From Paenibacillus_AA sp045062745 (lineage in GTDB: Bacteria > Bacillota > Bacilli > Paenibacillales > NBRC-103111), in assembly GCF_045062745.1 (NCBI RefSeq), contig NZ_JBJGED010000026.1:1-64000 (forward strand): DNA of 64,000 bases, given 5' to 3'. Position numbers and translations under genes: made by a program. Shown here one piece after another: positions 1 through 7,700 of this stretch; position 1 is the stretch's first letter; each line of letters begins with the position of its first letter. Under the pieces are notes generated by a model. That model did no database searches. It was not told the DNA's origin and saw only the letters and a program-made list of their open reading frames with translations.

Positions 1-77
1 ACGAGGTGGATAGGTTCGAGGTGGACGCGCAGCAATGCGTGCAGCTGACGAATACTAATCGGTCGAGGGCTTATCCA
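1..77 (+). rRNA. 23S ribosomal RNA, 3' end (partial)
   Basis: The first 77 bases match the conserved 3' terminus of bacterial 23S rRNA, including GACGAATACTAATCGGTCGA followed by the closing-stem strand GGGCTTATCC. The gene enters from the left edge. No 5S rRNA gene follows: the 210 bases before the tRNA hold a palindromic repeat and an AT-rich stretch, with nothing resembling 5S. Confidence 0.93.
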
Positions 78-81
78 ACAT

Positions 82-142
82 CCCCACAAAGTGAAGCGAA
101 CGCTGACGAAGCGGATTCCTAATACTTTGCGGGGGCCCCGAG
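82..142. repeat. Dispersed palindromic repeat, family A (copy 1)
   Basis: Inverted arms CCCCACAAAGT (82-92) and ACTTTGCGGGG (124-134) match at 10 of 11 positions, and a G/C block GGGGGCCCCGAG closes the element. Closely similar elements lie at 55201-55325 and, more degenerate, at 10754-10837. It directly follows the 23S end, so the hairpin may help end or process the rRNA transcript (inference). The remaining bases up to about 245 show no gene. Confidence 0.7.
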
Positions 143-247
143 AATACTTCGAAGGGCCAAGTACACAATTACAGTTATCGTTTTCGCACCCAGTTTTCAA
201 GGAATAAACCTTGCTTATTTGGAGCCTCAAGCGCATCAAGTTTTGTA

Positions 248-276
248 TTGCGGGGCGCAAAGGTTTTTGCTATAAT
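248..276 (+). promoter_or_regulatory. Promoter of tRNA-Pro
   Basis: TTGCGG (248-253), a 17-bp spacer and a perfect TATAAT (271-276) lie 14 bp before the tRNA 5' end. This is the expected geometry of a sigma-A promoter. Confidence 0.7.
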
Positions 277-290
277 AACGATTGTCACTA

Positions 291-367
291 CGGGACGTAG
301 CTCAGCTTGGTAGAGCGCTTGGTTCGGGTCCAAGAGGTCGCATGTTCAAATCGTGTCGTCCCGACCA
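291..367 (+). tRNA. tRNA-Pro (anticodon CGG)
   Basis: A complete cloverleaf: acceptor CGGGACG pairs with CGTCCCG, followed by a discriminator A and encoded CCA. The anticodon stem CTTGG/CCAAG encloses the loop TTCGGGT, so the anticodon is CGG, which reads CCG. CCG is used often in the surrounding GC-rich genes. The T loop reads TTCAAAT. Confidence 0.95.
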
Positions 368-391
368 CTTATTTTCATAGCCTACATACGT

Positions 392-424
392 AACAGGAAG
401 CTGATTGCAGCTTCCTGTTTTTTG
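392..424 (+). terminator. Rho-independent terminator after tRNA-Pro
   Basis: An 11-bp perfect stem, AACAGGAAGCT/AGCTTCCTGTT, with a 6-base loop is followed by a T run. It ends the tRNA transcript. Confidence 0.88.
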
Positions 425-453
425 TCAACGCCGCTTAAATTTTATGGTATGAT
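422..453 (+). promoter_or_regulatory. Probable promoter of the DUF695/RraB-like gene
   Basis: TGGTATGAT (445-453) is an extended -10 element. TTGTCA at 422-427 is a possible -35 at a long 20-bp spacing and overlaps the T tract of the preceding terminator. Predicted transcripts would start near 460. Confidence 0.45.
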
Positions 454-502
454 TAGGGCGATTGTGACATCTTACATATAGAGATTGGTGTGGCCGCCGC
501 AG

Positions 503-1792
503 ATGGAGAGAGACTGGATTACATATAAGAAAGAGCAAGAGAAGGCCCGCGTGCTCGTCGATCGAACGCTGAAGCACCACCTGGACACGAAGCTATACCC
601 GTTTCTGTTAACGCTTACCATTAACATTTACCGGATCGCCGAGACCGCCGAACAGGCGAGAGAAGTACAGACCCGGATTCAAACGCTGCACGACGAAGTA
701 GAGACGCTGATGAGCGCAGACGGACACGGAGTGTGGATCGGACGCATTCAGTCCAGCAGCCGCCTGGAGCTGTTCTTCTACGTACCGGAGCCGGACGCGG
801 CCACGGAGGCGGTGAAGCGCTGCTTGGCCGGCTACCCGGAATTCCGAACGACCGTCGCGACCCGGGAGGATGCCGCCTGGCAGCTCTACGAGTATTTGCT
901 CCCGAGCGCGCTGGAGACGCAGCTCGCCTACAACTCGAGCGGGCTCAGCTCGCTTCTGCGGGAGGGCTATCGGATCGGGCGAAAGGACCGGGTACTTTAT
1001 CATTTGCGCTTCCCGAGCCAGGATGCCCTGAAGTCGCTGTGCCGGCAAGTGGAGCCCCAAGGGTATCGGGTCGAAAATATCGATTATGATCCCAGTGCGG
1101 TCCATTACCCGCATGTCCTGCTGCTCAGCATCCAGTGTCCCTTGGATGAGGAAGCATTGGATCGCAACACGACCGTCCTGGTCGAAGCGGCGGCGCGAGC
1201 GGGCGGCAAGTATGACTGGTGGAACGTCGTGCCGAAGGCGACGCCCGTGCGCATGTGGAAGGAATGGCTGTCACGGATGAAGCTAGCCGCCTGGTTCGCC
1301 GTGTTCCTCATCCTCATCTCGGTCATAAGCCTATTCTTGTTTGATCTGTCCCCCACGAAGAGCGCGGCGGCCGTGGAGAAGCCGCTCGCGGAGAGGAAGC
1401 CTGCGCCAGGGTTCAAGCTGCAGGATGAACACGGCACGACGATTGCGTTCGGGAAGACGGGGCGCCCCACGGTAATCAATTTTTGCGATGCGATCTTCCA
1501 GCCGTGCCAGCAGGATTACATGCAAATGCAAAGCGTAGCGGCGAAGTACATAGACCGGGTCGATTTTTATACAATCCGTCGGGTTCGTGCGAATGCCCCC
1601 CTGTATACGGAGCATCCATCCGTCTACCCGATGCTGATCGACGAGAAGGGGGAGATGTACCGCAAATATCATGCGCGTACGTTCCCCATCACGTATATCG
1701 TGGACGCGGAAGGCGTCGTGTTCCGTGTGATCGGGCCGGGCCGGTCGTTGTCCCAGGAGGAGGTGCAGGATTTTCTGGAGCACAGGTTGTAG
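503..1792 (+). CDS. DUF695/RraB-like membrane protein with C-terminal thioredoxin-like domain
   Basis: The protein of about 429 residues is mosaic. Residues 1-135 resemble DUF695, and about 165-250 resemble the RraB fold (ending in a GGKYDWW stretch). One membrane helix lies near 264-284. Residues 300-429 form a TlpA/thioredoxin-like domain with the cis-proline region FPITYIVD. The helix places the first two domains in the cytoplasm and the thioredoxin-like domain outside. The active site is unusual: where TlpA proteins have WCxxC, this one reads FCDAIFQPC, so only the second cysteine (C335) is kept and another (C328) sits four residues before the lost one. Classical oxidoreductase activity is doubtful. 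The start is uncertain: TTG 485, GTG 488 and ATG 503 are all in frame and none has a strong ribosome binding site. The domain calls are from memory of the families. Confidence 0.7.
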   Translation: MERDWITYKKEQEKARVLVDRTLKHHLDTKLYPFLLTLTINIYRIAETAEQAREVQTRIQTLHDEVETLMSADGHGVWIGRIQSSSRLELFFYVPEPDAATEAVKRCLAGYPEFRTTVATREDAAWQLYEYLLPSALETQLAYNSSGLSSLLREGYRIGRKDRVLYHLRFPSQDALKSLCRQVEPQGYRVENIDYDPSAVHYPHVLLLSIQCPLDEEALDRNTTVLVEAAARAGGKYDWWNVVPKATPVRMWKEWLSRMKLAAWFAVFLILISVISLFLFDLSPTKSAAAVEKPLAERKPAPGFKLQDEHGTTIAFGKTGRPTVINFCDAIFQPCQQDYMQMQSVAAKYIDRVDFYTIRRVRANAPLYTEHPSVYPMLIDEKGEMYRKYHARTFPITYIVDAEGVVFRVIGPGRSLSQEEVQDFLEHRL

Positions 1793-1846
1793 GTAGAACG
1801 GGAGCAAGTGGGCAAGACTAGGAAGGGAATGGGGAGGCCGCGGGGG

Positions 1847-3136
1847 ATGCGGAACAAATGGGTGAATGCACCGGTGATTTACGCGCTCGGCATGTTCGCC
1901 ATGATGGTGCCGAGTCAGGCGTTCAGTGCCTTTTACAGCTATTATTACGTCGAGAAGCTCGGGCTCGGGGTAGGACTCGCCACGATCGCCCGCACGATTT
2001 ACTTGATCTGGGATGCGGTCAATCAGCCGCTCTTCGGTTATTTGTCCGATCGGACACGTTCGCGTTACGGAAGACGCAAGCCTTGGCTTTACACCTCAGT
2101 CCCCCTGTTCATGCTCACGTTCATCATGGTGTTCAGCGTTCCCGAGGGCTGGAGCGGCGGTATGCTGTTCAGCTGGTTTCTCATCGCACTCATCCTGTTC
2201 GAAGCGGTCGCCACCATCATCTGGGTCAATTACGGCGCCTTATTCCCGGAGCTGTTCGCCGGCAACAAACTGCGGGCGAAGGCATCGGCCGTACAGCAAG
2301 GGTTTCAGATCGTCGCTATTCTAATCGGCTCTGCGCTGACACCGATATTGTTCGATCTTATGGGCTTCAGCCTCATGTCCGTAACATATGCCTTCGTCTT
2401 TGCCCTCTGCATGCTGATCTTCCTCCGGTTCATCCAAGAGAACGAACAAGCGAGCGCGGAGCCGAGGCTCGGTTTCATGGAAGCATTTCGCGCCACGCTG
2501 AAGAACAAGTCGTTCTGGATATTCAATATCGCGAATTCATTCGCTCAGACCGTGAACGGGCTGCTCAGCTCGATGATCCCGTTCTACGCGAAGTATGTGC
2601 TGCACATTCCGGAGTCTCAGGTATCTCTGTTGTTGGCTTCGATCTTCGTGTCCGTCATTCCGCTCGTGGCGGTCTGGTATGCGATCGTTCGAAACTGGGG
2701 CGGGTTTCGCTCATGGCGCCTGTCGCTCGCGGTGTATGGCTTGACGGCAATCCCGTTATGGTTCGGTACGAACTTGGCCGGAGGCATCGTCGCGGGCATC
2801 GTCGTCGGCTTCGGATTGGCCGGGTTCCTCGTCACCCCTCCGGTCGTCAGCAGCCGGATCATCGACCGGGATACGGAAACGACCGGGCAGCGACGGGAAG
2901 GCGTGTATACGGCGGTGGGCGGGTTCATTACTCGCTCGAGCGGGCTCATCTCAGCGTTGGCCTTCTTCATTGTTGGCCGGCTGTTCGGCTACGTGAGCGG
3001 CGACGATCCGGGTCAAAACCCTGAGATGACGTTCAAGGTTTTGATCAGCGTCGTGCCGCTCTGTCTGCTCGCGATCGCGTTCGTGCTCTCGCTGTTCATG
3101 AAGAGTCCGTTCCAGAATGGAGATTCCGATGCGTAA
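1847..3136 (+). CDS. MFS sugar:cation symporter, GPH family
   Basis: A 12-helix secondary transporter of about 429 residues. The N-terminal half carries the signature of glycoside-pentoside-hexuronide:cation symporters (MelB/XynP/YicJ type): IWDAVNQPLFGYLSDRTRS followed by YGRRKPW. GPH proteins import glycosides or uronides with H+ or Na+; the substrate cannot be told here. An in-frame GTG exists at 1808, but ATG 1847 is preferred because GGGGAGG at 1831-1837 lies nine bases upstream. The 3' end overlaps the next gene, a ChbG/YdjC deacetylase, so the pair is probably one operon acting on the same oligosaccharide (inference). Confidence 0.85.
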   Translation: MRNKWVNAPVIYALGMFAMMVPSQAFSAFYSYYYVEKLGLGVGLATIARTIYLIWDAVNQPLFGYLSDRTRSRYGRRKPWLYTSVPLFMLTFIMVFSVPEGWSGGMLFSWFLIALILFEAVATIIWVNYGALFPELFAGNKLRAKASAVQQGFQIVAILIGSALTPILFDLMGFSLMSVTYAFVFALCMLIFLRFIQENEQASAEPRLGFMEAFRATLKNKSFWIFNIANSFAQTVNGLLSSMIPFYAKYVLHIPESQVSLLLASIFVSVIPLVAVWYAIVRNWGGFRSWRLSLAVYGLTAIPLWFGTNLAGGIVAGIVVGFGLAGFLVTPPVVSSRIIDRDTETTGQRREGVYTAVGGFITRSSGLISALAFFIVGRLFGYVSGDDPGQNPEMTFKVLISVVPLCLLAIAFVLSLFMKSPFQNGDSDA

Positions 3137-4040
3137 AGGGTTAATTCTCAATTGTGACGACTTCGGTCAGAGCGCGCCGGCGAACGCCGCGATCATGCAC
3201 TTGCTGGAGGAGCGCAAAGTGTCGTCCGCCACGATCATGCCCCCCGCGATCGGGTTCGAAGAAGCGGCGGATTGGTGCCGGAGGAAGCAGGTCGACAATG
3301 TCGGCCTGCATCTGACGTTCACAAGCGAGTATGAAGCGGTCCGCTTCTCCAGCCTGACCGGGCATCCGTCCCTCCACGATGCGAGCGGCCGCATGCCCAT
3401 GACGGTAGAGGCGTTCGAGCGCTCGGCCGAACCGAGAGCGGTGCGCGCGGAGATCGAGGCGCAGTTCGAGGCGGTTCGGAAAGCCGGCATCCGCATCAGC
3501 CATGCCGACAACCATATGGGCAGCCTGTACGGGTTGGCGACCGGCCGCAGCTACTTGCCGCAAGCGCTTTGGGCATGCTCCCGGAGAGGGCTGCCGTTCC
3601 GCTTGTTCCGCTACATCGACAGCCGCGACCAGTTCCTCGCTTCCATCCCGGGTGCCGAACAGGCGCTCGGCAAAGTCGTGGCCCTGGCCGATACGCTCGG
3701 AGTTGCGGTGCCGGACTACCTGCTCTCGCATCCTTATCACGTCCAGGAAGGCGAGACGTACGACAGCTTCAAGCGCATGCTCATTCAGAAGCTGTACGAC
3801 CTTCCGAAAGGGATATCGGAGACGTATATCCACCCGGCCGTGCCGGACCCGGCTCTGGAGGCGCAGATCCCGTCGTGGGAGAAGCGTGTGTGGGAGTACA
3901 AGCTGATGCTGGACGACGATTTTGCCTATGGCCTTAAGGACGCGGGAGTCACGTTAACCGATTATCGATACGTGACGGTTCATCGCAAGCGATCCAGAGT
4001 AAGGTCGGCGTTACAGCTCGCCAGAATGCTGTTGAAGTAG
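3129..4040 (+). CDS. ChbG/YdjC-family carbohydrate deacetylase
   Basis: A 303-residue member of the ChbG/HpnK/YdjC family, which removes acetyl groups from N-acetylated sugars such as chitooligosaccharides using a bound metal. The family hallmarks are visible: the N-terminal LNCDDFG with paired aspartates, HADNHMG with metal-binding histidines, and a later SHPYH. ATG 3129 is preferred over ATG 3117 because GGAG at 3119-3122 is correctly spaced from it. It overlaps the end of the symporter gene by 8 bp, so translation is probably coupled. The true substrate is unknown. Confidence 0.85.
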   Translation: MRKGLILNCDDFGQSAPANAAIMHLLEERKVSSATIMPPAIGFEEAADWCRRKQVDNVGLHLTFTSEYEAVRFSSLTGHPSLHDASGRMPMTVEAFERSAEPRAVRAEIEAQFEAVRKAGIRISHADNHMGSLYGLATGRSYLPQALWACSRRGLPFRLFRYIDSRDQFLASIPGAEQALGKVVALADTLGVAVPDYLLSHPYHVQEGETYDSFKRMLIQKLYDLPKGISETYIHPAVPDPALEAQIPSWEKRVWEYKLMLDDDFAYGLKDAGVTLTDYRYVTVHRKRSRVRSALQLARMLLK

Positions 4041-4094
4041 CGGCGATATGCACACCCATCCAGATGGAAACAACGAAGAGAGCAGGTCAAATCC

Positions 4095-4673
4095 ATGACG
4101 AATTCACAACAGGCAAATCCGAAAGACCAACTGAGAGAAGAAGTGGCAACGTTCGCCGGAGGCTGCTTCTGGTGTATGGTAACTCCGTTCGAGGAGCAAC
4201 CCGGTATTCTCGGGATCGTGTCAGGCTATATGGGCGGGACCGTGGCGAACCCTACATACGAACAAGTCAAGCAAGGCGCGACCGGGCACGCCGAGGTCGT
4301 CCAGATTCGCTTCCAGCCGGATGTTTTCCCGTATGAACGGCTGCTGGAGCTGTTCTGGCAGCAGATCGACCCGACGGATGCGGGCGGGCAGTTCCACGAC
4401 CGCGGCTCCTCCTATCGGACGGCGATCTTCACGCACAACGAGCGGCAGCGCGAGCTCGCGGAGCAGTCGAAGCGGGAGCTGGTCGCTAGCGGCATGTTCG
4501 ACAAGCCGATCGTGACGGAGATAACGGAGGCGAGCGCCTTCTATCCGGCGGAGGAGTACCATCAGAACTACCATCGGAAGAACGCCGCCCATTACAAGGA
4601 GGACCGGGCCCGGTCGGGTCGGGACGAGTTTATTCGGAAGGTTTGGGGGGAAGCCCGAAATAATAATGGTTAG
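4095..4673 (+). CDS. msrA: Peptide methionine sulfoxide reductase MsrA
   Basis: 192 residues, normal for MsrA, which reduces methionine-S-sulfoxide in proteins and repairs oxidative damage in the cytoplasm. The catalytic motif GCFWC is at residues 23-27 with nucleophile C24. SGYMGG, the stretch GATGHAEVV and the substrate-pocket motif YHQNY are all present. There is no fused MsrB domain, and no other cysteine follows, so recycling probably uses C27 or an external thiol (inference). It lies 54 bp after the deacetylase with a modest ribosome binding site. Confidence 0.95.
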   Translation: MTNSQQANPKDQLREEVATFAGGCFWCMVTPFEEQPGILGIVSGYMGGTVANPTYEQVKQGATGHAEVVQIRFQPDVFPYERLLELFWQQIDPTDAGGQFHDRGSSYRTAIFTHNERQRELAEQSKRELVASGMFDKPIVTEITEASAFYPAEEYHQNYHRKNAAHYKEDRARSGRDEFIRKVWGEARNNNG

Positions 4674-4681
4674 CGTTCATA

Positions 4682-4716
4682 CAGGAGGAGCGAACGGATT
4701 TCCGTTTCGCTCCTGT
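4682..4716. terminator. Hairpin between convergent msrA and cyclase genes
   Basis: AGGAGCGAACGGA (4686-4698) pairs with TCCGTTTCGCTCCT (4701-4714) apart from one bulged base. It sits between two converging genes and may stop transcription both ways, but neither side has a strong T tract. Confidence 0.45.
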
Positions 4717-4795
4717 TGCTTTCCGTCGGCTTGAAAGCGGGGAGCCGGGTAATGCCTGAACTGGGCGACAGTACAATCCACAGTGAAATGGCATT

Positions 4796-5581
4796 TTACC
4801 CGGAGACCATCCTCTCGACAGCAAAAACCTGAACCGGCTCGCTTTTGCCCTTGAGGGGCTCGGTCGGCTTCTCCTCGAGCATGAAGCGATCGTCCAAGAG
4901 CCGGGCCACATCTCCGCTGATGAGGATATCCGTCTGATGCTTTCGAGTCAAAGACTCGATGCGAGCGGCCGTATTCACGATGTCGCCGATGACGGTGTAT
5001 TCCAGCAAGTCCCGACTCCCTATGACTCCGGCGACGACCGGCCCGCGATGGATCCCGATGCCGATCGAGATCGGAGGCAGCCCTTGTTCGTTCAACTGTG
5101 CATTCAATTGTCCCAACGCGGCCCTCATGCTGAGAGCCGCCATCACGGCATCCAACGATTGCCATGGATTCGTGTCAGGTGCGCCGAATAACGCCATGAT
5201 CCCGTCCCCGATGAATTTGCTCACATGGCCTCTGTGGACGGACAAGGTCTCGCTCATTTGACGAAAGTAGACGTTCAACATTTGAACGAGCCGTTCCGGG
5301 TCCATCGTCTCGCTGACGGCCGTGAAGTTTCGGATATCGCAAAATAACACCGTGACTTCCCTTCGCTCGGCGCGTGTGGATACACCTCGTTGGATAATGT
5401 CCTCGACGACGGTGTGCGGAGCGAACCTCGAGAACGCATTCTGCAGCTGCTCGAGCTGAATCATCGTGCCTTCCAGAGCGCTCTCCAGCTTCCGGGCACG
5501 GCGTCGGATCGTGCGAAGCCGGCGGAAGAGCGCCCCACATAGGGCTGCGCAGAGGACAAGTACGATCCAATAGAGGTACAT
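4796..5581 (-). CDS. Membrane-anchored class III adenylate cyclase
   Basis: 261 residues: one N-terminal membrane helix (about 3-20), a short coiled coil (about 28-52) and a class III nucleotidyl cyclase domain (about 70-255). Metal-binding aspartates are D82 in LFCDIRNFT and D126 in KFIGDGIMALFGAP. The region YTVIGDIVNTAARIES completes the site. The Lys in KFIGDG and the Thr in YTVIGD fit ATP rather than GTP as substrate (known for class IIIb). There is no recognisable sensory domain, so it may respond through dimerisation or a partner. GGAGG nine bases before the ATG overlaps the stop region of the upstream gene, with only 4 bp between them, so the two are probably translationally coupled. 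Confidence 0.88.
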   Translation of the reverse strand: MYLYWIVLVLCAALCGALFRRLRTIRRRARKLESALEGTMIQLEQLQNAFSRFAPHTVVEDIIQRGVSTRAERREVTVLFCDIRNFTAVSETMDPERLVQMLNVYFRQMSETLSVHRGHVSKFIGDGIMALFGAPDTNPWQSLDAVMAALSMRAALGQLNAQLNEQGLPPISIGIGIHRGPVVAGVIGSRDLLEYTVIGDIVNTAARIESLTRKHQTDILISGDVARLLDDRFMLEEKPTEPLKGKSEPVQVFAVERMVSG

Positions 5582-5585
5582 CGGA

Positions 5586-6677
5586 TCAGTCCTCCATCAA
5601 CACGCTAAGCTTCGATAAGCAGCTGGCCAGACCGATCGTCCCGAGCGTTTCAAGCAAAGTCTCCGGTTCCAGTCCGACGCTGAACTCGCGAGTAAGTGCT
5701 TGGGCGCGGATCGGGGGTGCTTTTAGGAGATCGATGGCGAACCGGATCGTACTCAACTCCTCCGCATGGAGTACCGGTGCATGCAGGTAGGTCATCACCG
5801 CCTCAATCTGCAGACTATCCATGCCTTCCGCTAGCAGCAGCCGTTTCGCTTCCTGTTCGGTGAGTGGGCATTCCAGCGTCTTGCCCACGACGGCGAACAA
5901 CAGCGCCTTTGTTCTCTTGGTCAAGTGGGGGGAGTCCCAGCAATTGCGAATCATTTCCTGCAGCATACGCTGCGCGGTGGGCAAGGAAGCGATCCGTTCC
6001 GTAAACGGGCTGAAGATCGTAATTTCGGTTGTCGACTCAGGTGACCAGTTACCTTTGCTGACCGATTTCTTGACCAGAAAAGAGATTACCGGGATAAACG
6101 GGTTTTTCCAACGGCTCGCATCCATCGTGTCAAAATCCTCGGGCGGTACGGCAAGCGGGATGGTGAATCGTTTGAGGAACGAATTGATCGAGCAGTAGAA
6201 CACCAACTCCTCGACGGCTGCCTGCGTGAGGCCGGCTGCATAGAGGGCTGAGAGGTCGCTTTTTTTCGGCCGTGGGTTGAGCCGTGTCAGCTTGCGTACG
6301 AATAGAAGACCCGCTTTCTCCGGATCGCTTAGATCGACGCTGTACAGACTGTGCTCCAATTTGCGAATCTCCGCTTCCTTGTACCCGAGGAACTTCAAGT
6401 AAATGCGCGCCGATCCGTAACAGTAGCGGCACGAGTTCTCTTGTGCAATGACCAGATTCATGAGCGGGCCGAAGTCGCTGGGCCAATGCTGGATGTGGCG
6501 GTTCACGAACGCGTAGATGGCCATCACCCCCCGTGCGGTCCATGGAAGCGGATACAGATAAGCAAACATTTTGGGCACGAAGCCTAAACTCCGTTTTACT
6601 TCCTCATCCAGGCTCTTGCTCTTCATCGGCTGCAGCAGGCAATGGCTGCTCCACTCGATCGAATTGACTGAATTCAT
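5586..6677 (-). CDS. AhpD-like (carboxymuconolactone decarboxylase-like) duplicated-domain protein
   Basis: About 363 residues with two helical AhpD/CMD-like halves. The first has the redox motif ENSCRYCYGSA, close to the AhpD ExxCxxC pattern but without its usual histidine. The second half (about 220-363) has the same helical pattern but has lost the cysteine pair, leaving one Cys near TLECPL. Intact CxxC members act in peroxidase reduction or as gamma-carboxymuconolactone decarboxylases; the role here is unknown. ATG 6677 is preferred over ATG 6710 because a GGGAG lies 11 bases upstream and the longer start has none. It is followed after 4 bp by the adenylate cyclase, which hints at a redox-linked cAMP switch (inference). 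Confidence 0.65.
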   Translation of the reverse strand: MNSVNSIEWSSHCLLQPMKSKSLDEEVKRSLGFVPKMFAYLYPLPWTARGVMAIYAFVNRHIQHWPSDFGPLMNLVIAQENSCRYCYGSARIYLKFLGYKEAEIRKLEHSLYSVDLSDPEKAGLLFVRKLTRLNPRPKKSDLSALYAAGLTQAAVEELVFYCSINSFLKRFTIPLAVPPEDFDTMDASRWKNPFIPVISFLVKKSVSKGNWSPESTTEITIFSPFTERIASLPTAQRMLQEMIRNCWDSPHLTKRTKALLFAVVGKTLECPLTEQEAKRLLLAEGMDSLQIEAVMTYLHAPVLHAEELSTIRFAIDLLKAPPIRAQALTREFSVGLEPETLLETLGTIGLASCLSKLSVLMED

Positions 6678-6856
6678 CGGTTTAATCGCTCCCAAACGAA
6701 TGAATACCATAAGAGTAACACAGAAGACTTGGAAACAGAATCAGAATCAGCATTCGAGCGGAGTCAAACATTCTGCGATCTTGTACCGAACTAGCGCAAT
6801 CCTAACGACACCCTATTCTGGACCCAGTATGAGATCCGGAATAGGGTGGTTTGTTT

Positions 6857-7606
6857 TTACTTCAGTTGTGCGACCATGATTCCATTGCCGTCAAGGTCCT
6901 TGAACTGGAAGCCCGTAACCCCGTGCCGCGTCTCGATGCCGCTGACGAGCTCCGCGCCTTTGTCGCGAACGTAGGCCATCGCAGCCTCAACATCAGGAGA
7001 TTCGATGAGGAAGGCCGGGCTCACCCGGAGGTCGAGCTGCAGCCGTTCGAAACGCACGGGCTCGGTCCGGCTCAGCGTACCGGGATCGAACAACAGGTCC
7101 GCTCCGCGCTCCATCCGAATGCGGCGAAGCCCTTCCGTTCCGGGATCAGGTTCGGCTGTCGCGTCCAGGAACGTTTCGAACCAGTCGACCGAGATGCCGG
7201 CCTGGCCCGTATGGACAAGCACTCGGGCGATGCGCGGCAGCAGCGGGTGGGGCCTATCGGGGACGTAGCTGCGCTCGGCTTGGCATACCATATTGGAGGC
7301 CACGCTGAAGTGGGCGACGTTTGGGTACCGGAACAGCTCGGTCACGAAAGGATACTGCTGCTCCCGGCAAAAGGCATAGGCGGCGTCAATATCCGTCGAG
7401 TCGAACATCGTCATCGGCGGGAACCCCCACATGTTGCTGTCCAGGATCAGATCCGTGCCTTGCATGCCGAAATAGTAAATGCCTCCGCCATCATGCTTGG
7501 GCTGCAAAGGCATGTTCAGCAAGCTGCAATACCATTCGATGGAGCGTTTCAGGTTGCTGACGGGCAAAAATACGGTGGGGATAAAAGGGCGAATCGGATG
7601 CGTCAT
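6857..7606 (-). CDS. VOC-superfamily (glyoxalase/bleomycin-resistance fold) protein
   Basis: About 249 residues with two vicinal-oxygen-chelate modules. The first (about 5-120) begins PTVFLPVSNLKRSIEWYCSLL. The second ends in GFQFKDLDGNGIMVAQ, the usual final strand. The family covers glyoxalases, dioxygenases and drug-binding proteins, so no substrate can be named. ATG 7606 is chosen because GGAGG is eight bases upstream; ATG 7624 has no such site. It is monocistronic, as neighbours on both sides are separated by gaps. Confidence 0.75.
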   Translation of the reverse strand: MTHPIRPFIPTVFLPVSNLKRSIEWYCSLLNMPLQPKHDGGGIYYFGMQGTDLILDSNMWGFPPMTMFDSTDIDAAYAFCREQQYPFVTELFRYPNVAHFSVASNMVCQAERSYVPDRPHPLLPRIARVLVHTGQAGISVDWFETFLDATAEPDPGTEGLRRIRMERGADLLFDPGTLSRTEPVRFERLQLDLRVSPAFLIESPDVEAAMAYVRDKGAELVSGIETRHGVTGFQFKDLDGNGIMVAQLK

Positions 7607-7700
7607 GGCGCATACCTCCTTCAAGTAGGTTCACGTAGTAGACAACCGAAGTGTGCTGAATCTATCAACGTATGAAAATTTTTTGTGTGCCTGTCCTCTG

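Noticed and set aside
78..290. 5S rRNA gene after the 23S end
   Set aside because: No stretch resembles the 5S ends or loops; the region is a palindrome plus AT-rich spacer.
6851..7675. Plus-strand frame opposite the VOC gene
   Set aside because: The minus strand carries the recognised two-module VOC protein with a proper ribosome binding site.
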